Origin: CAIUGU01 sp040080215
GTDB taxonomy: Bacteria > Pseudomonadota > Gammaproteobacteria > Steroidobacterales > Steroidobacteraceae
Assembly: GCA_040080215.1 (NCBI GenBank)
Contig: JBEBIT010000004.1
Span: 37,377 to 101,376, forward strand
Direction of reading: 5' to 3'
DNA length: 64,000 bases
Shown here one piece after another: positions 14,909-26,186 of the stretch; the first letter of the stretch is position 1; each line of letters starts with the position of its first letter. The notes under the pieces are model-generated. The model was not told where the DNA came from, searched no databases, and saw only the letters and a list, made by a program, of their open reading frames with translations. Made by a program: the position numbers and the translations under genes.

Positions 14909-17900
14909 ATGTTCAAGAAAGTCCTGATTGCCAACCGCGGCGCGATTGCCTGCCGCATCCTGCGGACGTTGAAGAAGATGGGCGTCGCGTCGGTCGCGGT
15001 GTACTCGGAAGCCGACCGTCACTCAGGGCATGTGCTTGAGGCCGACGAAGCCGTGTGCCTCGGGCCGGCGCCGGCGGCAGCCAGCTACCTGAAGGCGGAC
15101 AAGTTGCTCGAGGTCGCGCGCGCAGTCGGCGCTGAGGCGATCCATCCCGGTTATGGCTTCCTGAGCGAGAACGCGGCATTCGCGGAAAGCTGTGCCGCGG
15201 CCGGGGTCGTGTTCATCGGGCCGAGCCCGCAGCAGATGCGGGAGTTCGGCCTCAAGCACACGGCCCGCAGCCTCGCGGCAGCGAACAATGTTCCCATGCT
15301 GCCAGGCAGCGGCTTGCTTGATGACGTCGAGCATGCCCGTCGCGAAGCGGAGCGCATCGGCTATCCCGTGATGTTGAAGAGCACCGCGGGGGGCGGCGGC
15401 ATCGGCATGCAGCTGTGCTTCAAGCCCGAGGATCTCGAGGAGTCGTTCGCATCGGTGGAGCGCCTTGCGAAGAACAACTTCAGCCAGGGCGGGCTGTTCC
15501 TCGAAAAGTACGTCGAGCAGGCACGGCATATCGAGGTGCAGATTTTCGGTGACGGTCGGGGCACAGTGGTGGCGCTCGGCGAGCGCGACTGTTCTGTCCA
15601 GCGGCGCAACCAGAAGGTCATCGAGGAAACGCCCGCACCCGGACTTTCGGCCGAGACGCGCGCCGCGCTGTTTGATGCGGCAGTCAGGCTGGGCCAAGCC
15701 GTTGGCTATCAGTCTGCCGGCACCGTCGAGTTCGTCTTTGACGTGCAGGCCAATGCGTTCTACTTCCTCGAGGTGAACACGCGGTTGCAGGTGGAGCACG
15801 GCGTCACCGAGCAGGTCACTGGAATCGACCTCGTGGAATGGATGATTCGCGTGGCGGCAGGCGAGGAGTCGGTGCTGGCAGCGGAGAATCGTCCGGAGCC
15901 GGTGCTCGGACACTCGGTGCAGGTACGCCTGTATGCCGAGGATCCCGGCAAGAACTTCCAGCCCGCAAGCGGCCTGCTCACGCAGGTGAAGTGGCCCGCC
16001 GGCATCCGCATCGATACGTGGATCGAAACCGGTACCGACGTGCCGTCCTACTACGATCCGATGCTGGCCAAGCTGATCAGCCACGGGCGCACCCGCAAGG
16101 AGGCCATCGACCGGTTGGCCAAGGCGCTCGTTGCGTTGCGCGTCGATGGCATCGAGACGAACCAGGCCTATCTCGGCCAGGTACTCGATGACACCGTATT
16201 CCGCGAAGGCCGCCAGACCACGCGGTATCTCGGGCAGTTTGCTTACCGACCTCTGACGGTCGACGTGTTGCAGGCCGGAACGCATACGACGATCCAGGAC
16301 TATCCGGGCCGCGTGGGTTACTGGGATATTGGCGTGCCGCCGTCAGGGCCCATGGATGCGTTGTCCTTCAGGCTGGCGAATCGCCTGCTCGACAACCCGG
16401 AAACCGCAGCCGGGCTCGAGATCACCGTCACCGGCCCCACGCTGAAATTCAATACGGATACATGGATCGCGCTCACGGGGGCGCAGATGAAAGCCGAGAT
16501 CGAGGGTCAAGCCGTGCCGTTCCACCGCGCCATCGGCGTGAAGGCCGGCAGCGTACTGAAGCTGCGCGGTATCCAGGGAGCGGGGCAGCGTACCTATCTT
16601 GCCGTCAGGGGCGGTTTCGACACGCCGCTGTACATGGGCAGTCGCGCCACCTTCACGCTCGGTCAGTTCGGTGGGCAGGGTGGTCGTGCATTGCGGGTGG
16701 GCGACGTGCTGAGACTGTTCAATGCGGTGGGCAGTGCGCCGCCCCTTCGCTCGGTGCCGCCTGGCTCGATTCCCCCGCTGCAATCGCGGTGGGAAATCGG
16801 CGTTCTCTACGGCCCCCACGGTGCGCCCGACTTCTTCACGCAGAAGGACATCGACGTCTTCTTCGCGACCGACTGGGAAGTGCACTACAACTCCAGCCGC
16901 ACCGGGGTACGCCTGATCGGGCCGAAGCCCCAGTGGGCCCGCCGAGATGGGGGTGAGGCCGGATTGCATCCCTCCAACATTCACGACAACGCATACGCCA
17001 TCGGCTCGATCGACTTCACGGGCGACATGCCGGTGATCCTCGGGCCGGACGGTCCGAGCCTCGGTGGTTTCGTGTGTCCGGCGACCATCGTGGCCGCCGA
17101 GCTGTGGAAGATCGGGCAACTCAAGCCCGGTGATCGCGTGCGCTTCCGTCCGACGACCATCGACGCCGCGGTGACTGCGGAGCGCGCCCTCGACGCTGCG
17201 GTCCGCACGCTCGATCTTGCGCAGGGTCACGCGCCGTGGAGTGGGGCTGCTTTGCTGCCGCTGGCCGCCGCGACGGTGGCGGCTTCACCCGTGCTGAAGA
17301 CACTCGATGTCGAGCCGACCGTCTGCTATCGGCAAGCCGGAGACAAATACCTGCTCGTGGAATACGGGCCCGCCGTCCTCGACCTGGAGCTGCGCTTCCG
17401 GGTGCATGCGCTCATGACCTGGCTGCAGGCACAGCGCGTGACGGGCGTGCTTGAGCTGACGCCCGGTATCCGCTCGCTGCAGATCCACTACGACAGCCGG
17501 CAGATCTCCCAGTCGTACCTGGTCGCATTGCTTGAAGCCGCCGAGCATGAGCTGCCTGCCATCGATGACATGGAAGTGGACAGCCGCATCGTCCACTTGC
17601 CGCTGTCGTGGGATGACCCCGCGACACGCCTCGCCATCGACAAGTACATGCAATCGGTCCGCAAGGACGCGCCATGGTGCCCGAGCAACATCGAGTTCAT
17701 CCGCAGGATCAACGGGCTCGAGTCCGTTGACGATGTGCAGCGGATCGTGTTCGACGCCAGCTATCTCGTGATGGGTCTTGGGGACGTGTATCTCGGCGCG
17801 CCGGTCGCGACGCCCCTCGATCCGCGGCACCGGCTGGTAACGACCAAGTACAATCCGGCGCGCACGTGGACGCCGGAGAACGCCGTTGGCATTGGTGGCG

Positions 17901-18538
17901 CCTATCTGTGTGTATATGGCATGGAAGGCCCGGGTGGCTATCAGTTCGTGGGTCGCACGGTGCAGATGTGGAATCGCTATCGGCAGACTGCGGATTTCAC
18001 GTCCGGCAAGCAGTGGCTGCTGCGATTCTTCGACCAGATCCGCTTCTACCCGGTGACGGCCGACGAGCTGCTCGCGCTGCGGGAGGATTTCGTCCATGGC
18101 CGCTTTGCGCTCAGAACGGAGCCTGCAACGCTGAAGCTGCGTGACTATCGGCAGTTCCTGGCGGCCAACAGCGACTCCATCGCCGGCTTCAAGCAGACAC
18201 AGCAGGCGGCCTTCGAGGCCGAGCGCGAGCGCTGGGCAGCTGCGGGCATCCAGGAAGCGCCCGCAGCGCCAGACACCACAGGCGCCGACTCGAAAGAGGG
18301 AGTCGCGATCCCGGCAGGCTGCATCGCCGTCGCGTCCCCTGTGTCCGGCAGCGTGTGGCAGCTCGGCGTGACCGTCGGGCAGAAGCTCGCGGCAGATGCT
18401 GAAATGCTCGTTGTCGAAGCAATGAAGATGGAGATCCCGATCCTCGCCGACGAGGCTTGCGAGGTCGTGGAAGTTCGCTGCGAGCGAGGCCGCGCAGTTT
18501 CGGCCGGCGAAACGCTGCTCGTCGTCAAGCCCTTGTAG
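14909..18538 (+). CDS. uca: Guanidine carboxylase (annotated as urea carboxylase)
   Basis: A 1209-residue biotin-dependent carboxylase. Residues 1-450 are the biotin carboxylase with the ATP-grasp loop KSTAGGGGIGMQ. The carboxyltransferase part has a KipA/PxpC-like half (QDYPGRVGYWDIGVPPSGPMD) followed by a KipI/PxpB-like half (LLVEYGPAVLDLELR, then WTPENAVGIGGAYLC). The biotinyl domain ends the protein, with biotin Lys about 1173 in EAMKMEIP. Urea and guanidine carboxylases share this layout. The guanidine-II riboswitch directly upstream and the deiminase genes favour guanidine as substrate, giving carboxyguanidine. The ATG at 14909 begins the canonical MFKKVLIANRGAIACRI. The allophanate hydrolase gene follows after 25 bases. 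Confidence 0.93.
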   Translation: MFKKVLIANRGAIACRILRTLKKMGVASVAVYSEADRHSGHVLEADEAVCLGPAPAAASYLKADKLLEVARAVGAEAIHPGYGFLSENAAFAESCAAAGVVFIGPSPQQMREFGLKHTARSLAAANNVPMLPGSGLLDDVEHARREAERIGYPVMLKSTAGGGGIGMQLCFKPEDLEESFASVERLAKNNFSQGGLFLEKYVEQARHIEVQIFGDGRGTVVALGERDCSVQRRNQKVIEETPAPGLSAETRAALFDAAVRLGQAVGYQSAGTVEFVFDVQANAFYFLEVNTRLQVEHGVTEQVTGIDLVEWMIRVAAGEESVLAAENRPEPVLGHSVQVRLYAEDPGKNFQPASGLLTQVKWPAGIRIDTWIETGTDVPSYYDPMLAKLISHGRTRKEAIDRLAKALVALRVDGIETNQAYLGQVLDDTVFREGRQTTRYLGQFAYRPLTVDVLQAGTHTTIQDYPGRVGYWDIGVPPSGPMDALSFRLANRLLDNPETAAGLEITVTGPTLKFNTDTWIALTGAQMKAEIEGQAVPFHRAIGVKAGSVLKLRGIQGAGQRTYLAVRGGFDTPLYMGSRATFTLGQFGGQGGRALRVGDVLRLFNAVGSAPPLRSVPPGSIPPLQSRWEIGVLYGPHGAPDFFTQKDIDVFFATDWEVHYNSSRTGVRLIGPKPQWARRDGGEAGLHPSNIHDNAYAIGSIDFTGDMPVILGPDGPSLGGFVCPATIVAAELWKIGQLKPGDRVRFRPTTIDAAVTAERALDAAVRTLDLAQGHAPWSGAALLPLAAATVAASPVLKTLDVEPTVCYRQAGDKYLLVEYGPAVLDLELRFRVHALMTWLQAQRVTGVLELTPGIRSLQIHYDSRQISQSYLVALLEAAEHELPAIDDMEVDSRIVHLPLSWDDPATRLAIDKYMQSVRKDAPWCPSNIEFIRRINGLESVDDVQRIVFDASYLVMGLGDVYLGAPVATPLDPRHRLVTTKYNPARTWTPENAVGIGGAYLCVYGMEGPGGYQFVGRTVQMWNRYRQTADFTSGKQWLLRFFDQIRFYPVTADELLALREDFVHGRFALRTEPATLKLRDYRQFLAANSDSIAGFKQTQQAAFEAERERWAAAGIQEAPAAPDTTGADSKEGVAIPAGCIAVASPVSGSVWQLGVTVGQKLAADAEMLVVEAMKMEIPILADEACEVVEVRCERGRAVSAGETLLVVKPL

Positions 18539-18563
18539 TCTCCCCAAGGAACGAAAAAGACCC

Positions 18564-20372
18564 ATGGCCATTCCCGAAGTCCTGACGATTGCAGCCCTGC
18601 AAGCCGGTTACCGCTCGGGGGCATTCACGCCCGAGCAGGTGCTGAATGCCGTTTTCGAGCGCATCGAAGCCGCGACCGAACGACACGTGTGGATTCGCCG
18701 TCTGACGCGCGAACAGGTGATGGCCTGCGTGCGGGCGCTTGAAGGGGAGTCACCGGCCACATTGCCGCTCTATGGCGTGCCGTTTGCGATCAAGGACAAC
18801 ATCGACTTGTCCGGCGTCCCGACAACGGCGGGCTGCCCGGACTATGCCTATACGCCCAACGATTCGGCAGCCGTCGTGCAGCGGCTGCTCGCTGCCGGCG
18901 CCATCCCCCTCGGCAAGACCAACCTCGATCAGTTTGCGACGGGCCTGGTGGGCACGCGCTCGCCCTACGGTGCGTGTCACAACAGTTTTGATCCCGCCTT
19001 CATTTCGGGTGGGTCGAGTTCGGGGTCGGCGGTGTCCGTTGCCTCCGGCCTCGTCAGTTTTTCGCTCGGCACGGATACCGCCGGGTCGGGGCGCATTCCT
19101 GCCGCGTTCAACAACCTCATCGGCGTGAAGCCCACCTGTGGCTGGTTGAGCACCACGGGTGTAGTGCCGGCCTGCCGCTCGCTCGATTCAGTCTCGATCT
19201 TTGCGCTCACTGCCGGCGATGCCGCCGCAGTCCTGGACGTGGCGCGCGGCTTTGATGCAGCCGATCCGTATTCGCGGCGGGAGCAGGGTGCGCGAGGGCT
19301 CGAGTTCAGCGCTGCACCGCTCTCATTTCGATTCGGTGTGCCGCTCGAGACGCAGCTCGAGTTCTTCGGCGATGGTGAATACGCACGCCTGTTCGACGCC
19401 GCTGTCGCAGCGCTCGAGGCGCAGGGCGGTGTCAAGGTGCCGCTCGACTTCACGCCGTTTCTCGATACGGCAAAGCTGCTGTACGAAGGTCCGTGGGTGG
19501 CCGAACGCTATGCGGCGATCGAGAGCTTCCTGCGCGCCAAGCCCGAGTCCGTATTCCCCGTGACGCGGCAGATCATCGCTCCGGGGCAGGCGGCGACCGC
19601 AGTCGATGCGTTTCGTGCGCAGTATCGGCTCAAGGCTCTTGAGGCGCAGGCAAGTCGGGCATGGCAGGAGGTCGATCTCATCGTCACGCCCACCGCAGGG
19701 ACGATCTACAGGATTGCCGAACTGCTTGAGGATCCGATCCGCCTCAATTCCAACCTCGGGCGCTACACGAACTTCCTGAACCTGCTCGACCTCGCCGCGG
19801 TGGCCGTGCCGGCCGGATTTCGCAGCGATGGCATGCCGTTCGGCATCACGCTCGTCGGCACGGCGCGCAGCGATCACACGCTGCTGGCGCTGGCTTCGCG
19901 TTTTCACGCAGCGCAGGGAGCACCGCTCGGGGCACGCTTGCCAGTGCTGTCAAGCGCGCCAGCAGCAGTGCCGTTCCCGCCCTCCGCACGGATCGACGTG
20001 GCAGTTTGCGGAGCTCACCTTTCGGGCCTGCCGCTGAACGGCCAGCTTACGGACCGCGGAGCGAAGCTCGTCGCGAAGACCCATTCCGCAACGAGCTACC
20101 GTCTGTATGCACTGCCGGGTGGCCCGCCGTTTCGCCCCGGGATGGTGAAAGTCGCGGAGGGCGGCGAGGCGATCGAGGTCGAGGTCTGGTCTGTTCCGGC
20201 CGAGCACTTCGGCAGTTTCGTGGCAGGCATTCCTTCGCCGCTCGGCATTGGCAAGGTGGTGCTTGCTGATGGCCGGCAAGTGCCTGGCTTTGTGTGTGAG
20301 TCGCTCGGGATCGAGGGCGCGCAGGACATCACGGCTTTCAAGGGCTGGAGAGCCTATCTCGCCAGCCGCTGA
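18564..20372 (+). CDS. atzF: Allophanate hydrolase
   Basis: A 602-residue amidase-signature enzyme hydrolysing allophanate to ammonia and CO2, the last step of the guanidine (or urea) carboxylase route. The catalytic triad is visible as Lys77 (AIKDN), cis-Ser151 (SGGSSSGSA) and Ser175 (GTDTAGSGRIPA). Residues from about 460 form the C-terminal AtzF domain (VAVCGAHLSGLPLNGQL, then AFKGWRAYL), which in homologues helps decarboxylation. Full length for the family. AAGGAA lies upstream of the ATG. It ends the operon and converges with the PilZ gene. Confidence 0.95.
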   Translation: MAIPEVLTIAALQAGYRSGAFTPEQVLNAVFERIEAATERHVWIRRLTREQVMACVRALEGESPATLPLYGVPFAIKDNIDLSGVPTTAGCPDYAYTPNDSAAVVQRLLAAGAIPLGKTNLDQFATGLVGTRSPYGACHNSFDPAFISGGSSSGSAVSVASGLVSFSLGTDTAGSGRIPAAFNNLIGVKPTCGWLSTTGVVPACRSLDSVSIFALTAGDAAAVLDVARGFDAADPYSRREQGARGLEFSAAPLSFRFGVPLETQLEFFGDGEYARLFDAAVAALEAQGGVKVPLDFTPFLDTAKLLYEGPWVAERYAAIESFLRAKPESVFPVTRQIIAPGQAATAVDAFRAQYRLKALEAQASRAWQEVDLIVTPTAGTIYRIAELLEDPIRLNSNLGRYTNFLNLLDLAAVAVPAGFRSDGMPFGITLVGTARSDHTLLALASRFHAAQGAPLGARLPVLSSAPAAVPFPPSARIDVAVCGAHLSGLPLNGQLTDRGAKLVAKTHSATSYRLYALPGGPPFRPGMVKVAEGGEAIEVEVWSVPAEHFGSFVAGIPSPLGIGKVVLADGRQVPGFVCESLGIEGAQDITAFKGWRAYLASR

Positions 20373-20401
20373 TGCGAGCGGTGGGGCAGGCCGGGAGGCG
20401 G

Positions 20402-21142
20402 TCAGATCACGCTGCGCGGAAACTCGAGCATGTGGTAGCAGACCAGGCTGCCGAGGATGAGGCGATCGTTGGGTTCCGGATTCGTGAATCGCACCCGGTA
20501 CTGACATCTGGGCTGCGCTTCTCCGGACTTGTTCCGCAGCGCCAGGATTTCGGCGCGCAACTTCAGCGAGACCGGTACGCCGTGCAGTTCGAGCGAGCAG
20601 GCTATTTCCAGGGCATTCTTGTCGCTATCGGCGATCTCGCCCGTCTCGATCAGCGCACCGTTCGTGCCGAGGTCGATGATCGTGGCGTCGACGGGGCCGC
20701 CTCTGCCCGCGCTGACCGTGGCTGGCAGGTTGACGCGGCAGCGCGGTGAGCTGCGGATGGTCGCCGACTCCACCTTGTCCGGAAAGCTGAGGTGCAGGTG
20801 GCGGAACGGCGCGTGCACGTTCTTCAGCACGTCGGCATTGAATGCGAAGGCGTTCTGGCCGGTAAACACGCGGGCGAGGACCGGTTCTCCTTCCTTGAGC
20901 AGCAGGCGGATATTGTCCTCGTTGGGCGCGGTCACCATGATGCAGACATTCTCGAGCCAGCCGAGCACGGTTACCGTCGAGCGCGCCCTGATCAGGCCGC
21001 TTTGCAGGCCGATGTGGATCGTGTCCCCCACCTTGAGCCGCATCTGGGAGAACGGGCTGTGGATGACCTGCGAAGCCGGCACGGGTTGTCCGGGGGAGGC
21101 CGGTTGCGAGGCGGGGGCCAGGGTGTTTCGGGCAGCGTCCAT
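20402..21142 (-). CDS. PilZ-domain protein, YcgR-like
   Basis: A 246-residue cytoplasmic protein. An N-terminal YcgR/PilZN-type domain (about 35-125, VGDTIHIGLQSG and on) is followed by a PilZ domain. The c-di-GMP site is represented by RSSPRCRVNLPA (RxxxR at about 132-136) and by DLGTNGALI in place of the usual DxSxxG; Ser to Thr there may weaken but need not abolish binding. Such proteins set flagellar brake or pilus and exopolysaccharide output in response to c-di-GMP. No motility genes are adjacent, though two PilT-family genes lie about 17 kb away. Confidence 0.85.
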   Translation of the reverse strand: MDAARNTLAPASQPASPGQPVPASQVIHSPFSQMRLKVGDTIHIGLQSGLIRARSTVTVLGWLENVCIMVTAPNEDNIRLLLKEGEPVLARVFTGQNAFAFNADVLKNVHAPFRHLHLSFPDKVESATIRSSPRCRVNLPATVSAGRGGPVDATIIDLGTNGALIETGEIADSDKNALEIACSLELHGVPVSLKLRAEILALRNKSGEAQPRCQYRVRFTNPEPNDRLILGSLVCYHMLEFPRSVI

Positions 21143-21326
21143 CAGCGATCCGGCCTGAAGTTGTCCTTAGGGAGAAGTATTATTGTTTCTCGGGGGGATG
21201 CGGTGTGGGATGCGTCTCACCGTTTCCGGCGGAACCCCGTCTTTTCAAGGAATTCAGGTCACCTCCTGCCCTTAACGACCCCTAAGCGGGAATAGGGGTG
21301 CAGGACGCGCCCGGCCCCGAAAAAGC

Positions 21327-21345
21327 ATCAGCAAGCTGATAAACT
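21327..21345 (+). promoter_or_regulatory. Palindrome and -10-like box before the DHA2 transporter
   Basis: ATCAGC-AA-GCTGAT (21327-21340) is a perfect palindrome overlapping TAAACT (21340-21345), a possible -10 hexamer 40 bases before the transporter ATG. This is the layout of a repressor operator on a promoter. No -35 is convincing and no regulator gene is adjacent. Confidence 0.35.
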
Positions 21346-21384
21346 GCCGCGCTTCGTCCCTTGCCAGGTTTCCAGACACACCCT

Positions 21385-23421
21385 ATGACCGGAGCCGTCG
21401 TTACCCCCGAGCAGCGGCGCACCATCCTCGGTGCCCTATTGCTGGTCCTGTTGCTGAGCGCGCTGGACCAGACCATCGTCTCGACGGCCATGCCCCGGAT
21501 CATCGAGCAGCTGAAGGGCCTCGAGTTCTACGCCTGGGTCACGACGGCCTACATGCTCACATCGACCGTCTCCGTGCCGATCTACGGCAAGCTGAGCGAC
21601 CTCTACGGACGCAAGCCGATCCTGGTGTTCGGCATCACGCTGTTCCTGGTCGGGTCTGTGCTGTGCGGACTGAGCGGCGAGTTCGGCACGCTCCCCTTGC
21701 TCGGATCCGGGATGACGCAACTGATCTTTTTCCGCGGCTTGCAGGGTCTCGGCAGCGGCGCGTTGTTCATGAGCGCATTTGTCACCATCGCCGACCTGTA
21801 TCCCCCTCTCGAACGCGGCAAGGCGATGGGCGTGTTCGGTGCGGCCTTCGGGCTTGCCAGCATCGTCGGTCCCGCGATCGGCGGATTCTTCACGGATCAC
21901 GGCACGTTCACGTTGTTCGGTCATGTCGTTGCCGGGTGGCGCTGGGTTTTCTACGTGAATCTGCCGCTCGGCCTGCTCGCGCTCGGCGTGGTCGTCGCGA
22001 AGATGCCGACCCTGCATCATGGGGCCACTGGCAAGATCGATTTCCCGGGTGCCGCACTCGTCATCCTGACGTTCGTCCCGCTCCTGCTCGCGTTGTCGTT
22101 CGGCGGCTCGAAGTACGCATGGCAGTCGAGTGAGATTCGTGAGCTGTTTGCGCTCTCCGCAGTGGCGTTCGTTGCCTTCATCATCGTGGAGCTGCGCACC
22201 GAGCATCCCATCGTGCCGCTGTCGCTGTTCCGCAATCGCGTGGTTTCCGCCTGCGCCTCGTCGGGATTCCTGATCGGCATGATCTTCTTCAGCGTCGTGA
22301 TGTTCATGCCGTTGTACCTGCAGGTGGTGCTCGGCGTATCCGCGACGCGCAGTGGCCTCGCGATGTTGCCGCTGATGACCGGCCTGATCATCGGCAGCAT
22401 CGGCAGCGGTCGCCTGGTGGCCCGTATCGGCCGCTACAAGCCTTTCATTCTCGGCGGCATCACGCTGCTGTGCGTCGGGCTGTTCCTGCTGACCCAGGTC
22501 GGGCCGGAGACCACCGTTTTCGGCATCGACTGGCGCTTGGGGCTGATCGGCCTTGGCCTTGGGCCCACGCAGAGCCTGTTCAACATGGCCGTCCAGAATG
22601 CGGTGTCCAGGCAAGAGACGGGCGTGGCGACCAGCACCATGCAGTTCTGCCGCCAGATCGGCTCGACCGTGGGCGTGGCCCTGTTCGGTACGTTGCTGAC
22701 GCAGCACCTGACGACCGAACTGCATGCCCGCGTGCCGCTCGTGCCCGGTGAGCAGGTCATCGAGAAGCTGGATCTCGGCGCAGCGCAGAGCATGGCCATG
22801 AACGCCAGTCTGTTGTCACAACGCGTCGAGGGGGCGATGGATCGCCGCTTCGCGGATATCGAATCGGCCTACCGTGGCGACACCGGTGCGGCCAGTCGCT
22901 TGCTGTCGTCGCCCGACCTTGCCCCGGATGTTCGTGCCGACCTCGAACGCGGTGGCCTGCAACCGGCCGTTCGCCAGCAGCTTGAAATCATGGCCAAGAC
23001 CGTTGAGCAAGGGCTATTGCACGGGGAGCCCGGGCGCAGTGCCTTGCTCGCGGACGAGCGTCTGCCTCCAGGGCTGCGCGCAGAACTTGCGGAGGTCCCG
23101 ACGCGGGCGTTGCAGAACCCGGAGGCCATGCAAGGCGTCGTGGCTGGTTATCGTCAGGCCATCCTGGGGCAGGAGGGCGACCTCGTTGCAGCAGCCCAGA
23201 CTCAGCGGCTTGCTGCCATCCGCGCGTCATTGACCGAGCAGGGCAGGGACCTGGCGGCCCGCATCGACAGAGGGACACGTGAAGCCTTTGCCACGTCCAT
23301 CGTCACCACGTTCGTAGTGGGAGTCTTCATTGTCTTGGGCGCCTTGCTGCTGGCGAGCCTGATCCCCGAGCTGCCGCTCAAGGCACGTTCGTCCGCCAGC
23401 CCGACGCCGGCCGAAGGGTGA
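21385..23421 (+). CDS. MFS transporter, DHA2 (EmrB/QacA) family, with long loop before the last helix
   Basis: A 678-residue inner-membrane drug:proton antiporter. It shows the DHA2 signatures LLLSALDQTIVSTAMPRI in helix 1, GKLSDLYGRKP in the 2-3 loop, and RGLQGLGSGALF. The membrane part reaches about residue 450. About 170 residues of soluble, helical, charged sequence follow (GEQVIEKLDLG to GRDLAARIDRG), then a final hydrophobic helix ending in LIPELPLK. Usual DHA2 members are 470-530 residues, so this loop is an extension whose role is unknown. The ATG at 21385 is preferred over a TTG at 21361, which has no ribosome site. Confidence 0.88.
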   Translation: MTGAVVTPEQRRTILGALLLVLLLSALDQTIVSTAMPRIIEQLKGLEFYAWVTTAYMLTSTVSVPIYGKLSDLYGRKPILVFGITLFLVGSVLCGLSGEFGTLPLLGSGMTQLIFFRGLQGLGSGALFMSAFVTIADLYPPLERGKAMGVFGAAFGLASIVGPAIGGFFTDHGTFTLFGHVVAGWRWVFYVNLPLGLLALGVVVAKMPTLHHGATGKIDFPGAALVILTFVPLLLALSFGGSKYAWQSSEIRELFALSAVAFVAFIIVELRTEHPIVPLSLFRNRVVSACASSGFLIGMIFFSVVMFMPLYLQVVLGVSATRSGLAMLPLMTGLIIGSIGSGRLVARIGRYKPFILGGITLLCVGLFLLTQVGPETTVFGIDWRLGLIGLGLGPTQSLFNMAVQNAVSRQETGVATSTMQFCRQIGSTVGVALFGTLLTQHLTTELHARVPLVPGEQVIEKLDLGAAQSMAMNASLLSQRVEGAMDRRFADIESAYRGDTGAASRLLSSPDLAPDVRADLERGGLQPAVRQQLEIMAKTVEQGLLHGEPGRSALLADERLPPGLRAELAEVPTRALQNPEAMQGVVAGYRQAILGQEGDLVAAAQTQRLAAIRASLTEQGRDLAARIDRGTREAFATSIVTTFVVGVFIVLGALLLASLIPELPLKARSSASPTPAEG

Positions 23422-23431
23422 CCGCGCGCCA

Positions 23432-23450
23432 CTGCACTCGAAAAGTGCAG
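23432..23450. terminator. Hairpin after the DHA2 gene
   Basis: CTGCACT-CGAAA-AGTGCAG is a perfect 7-bp hairpin 11 bases after the transporter stop. There is no T-run behind it, so terminator function is uncertain. The rest of the 215-base gap shows nothing else clear. Confidence 0.4.
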
Positions 23451-23636
23451 GCGTGATGGCGTAGCTCCTTGGTGGTGCACGAGCGTCGGTTCGCGGCGGG
23501 CCCGCTGCACCCCTGTCCGCCCGTTGACCGGCGATTCGCCGCTGTCATCCCGTAGATCGCCTGATTCCAGCCGTAGCACGGTTCTTGCAGCGTCGAGCCC
23601 AAGGCTCCCTGAAATCGACGTCCGAGCGAGGCAACG

Positions 23637-26165
<2,529 letters not shown>

Positions 26166-26186
26166 GGCGGCGGGGCGGCGCGAATC

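Noticed and set aside
15023..16285. A 420-codon minus-strand frame inside the carboxylase gene
   Set aside because: Antisense shadow; no ribosome site or family resemblance, while the plus-strand frame has all biotin carboxylase motifs.
14909..18538. Plain urea carboxylase for urea catabolism
   Set aside because: Both adjacent riboswitch motifs and the DUF1989 pair point to guanidine; urea remains only a fallback.
21436..22725. A 429-codon minus-strand frame inside the DHA2 transporter
   Set aside because: Composition is His/Gln/Glu/Arg-rich with no recognisable motif, as expected from the complement of a membrane-protein gene.
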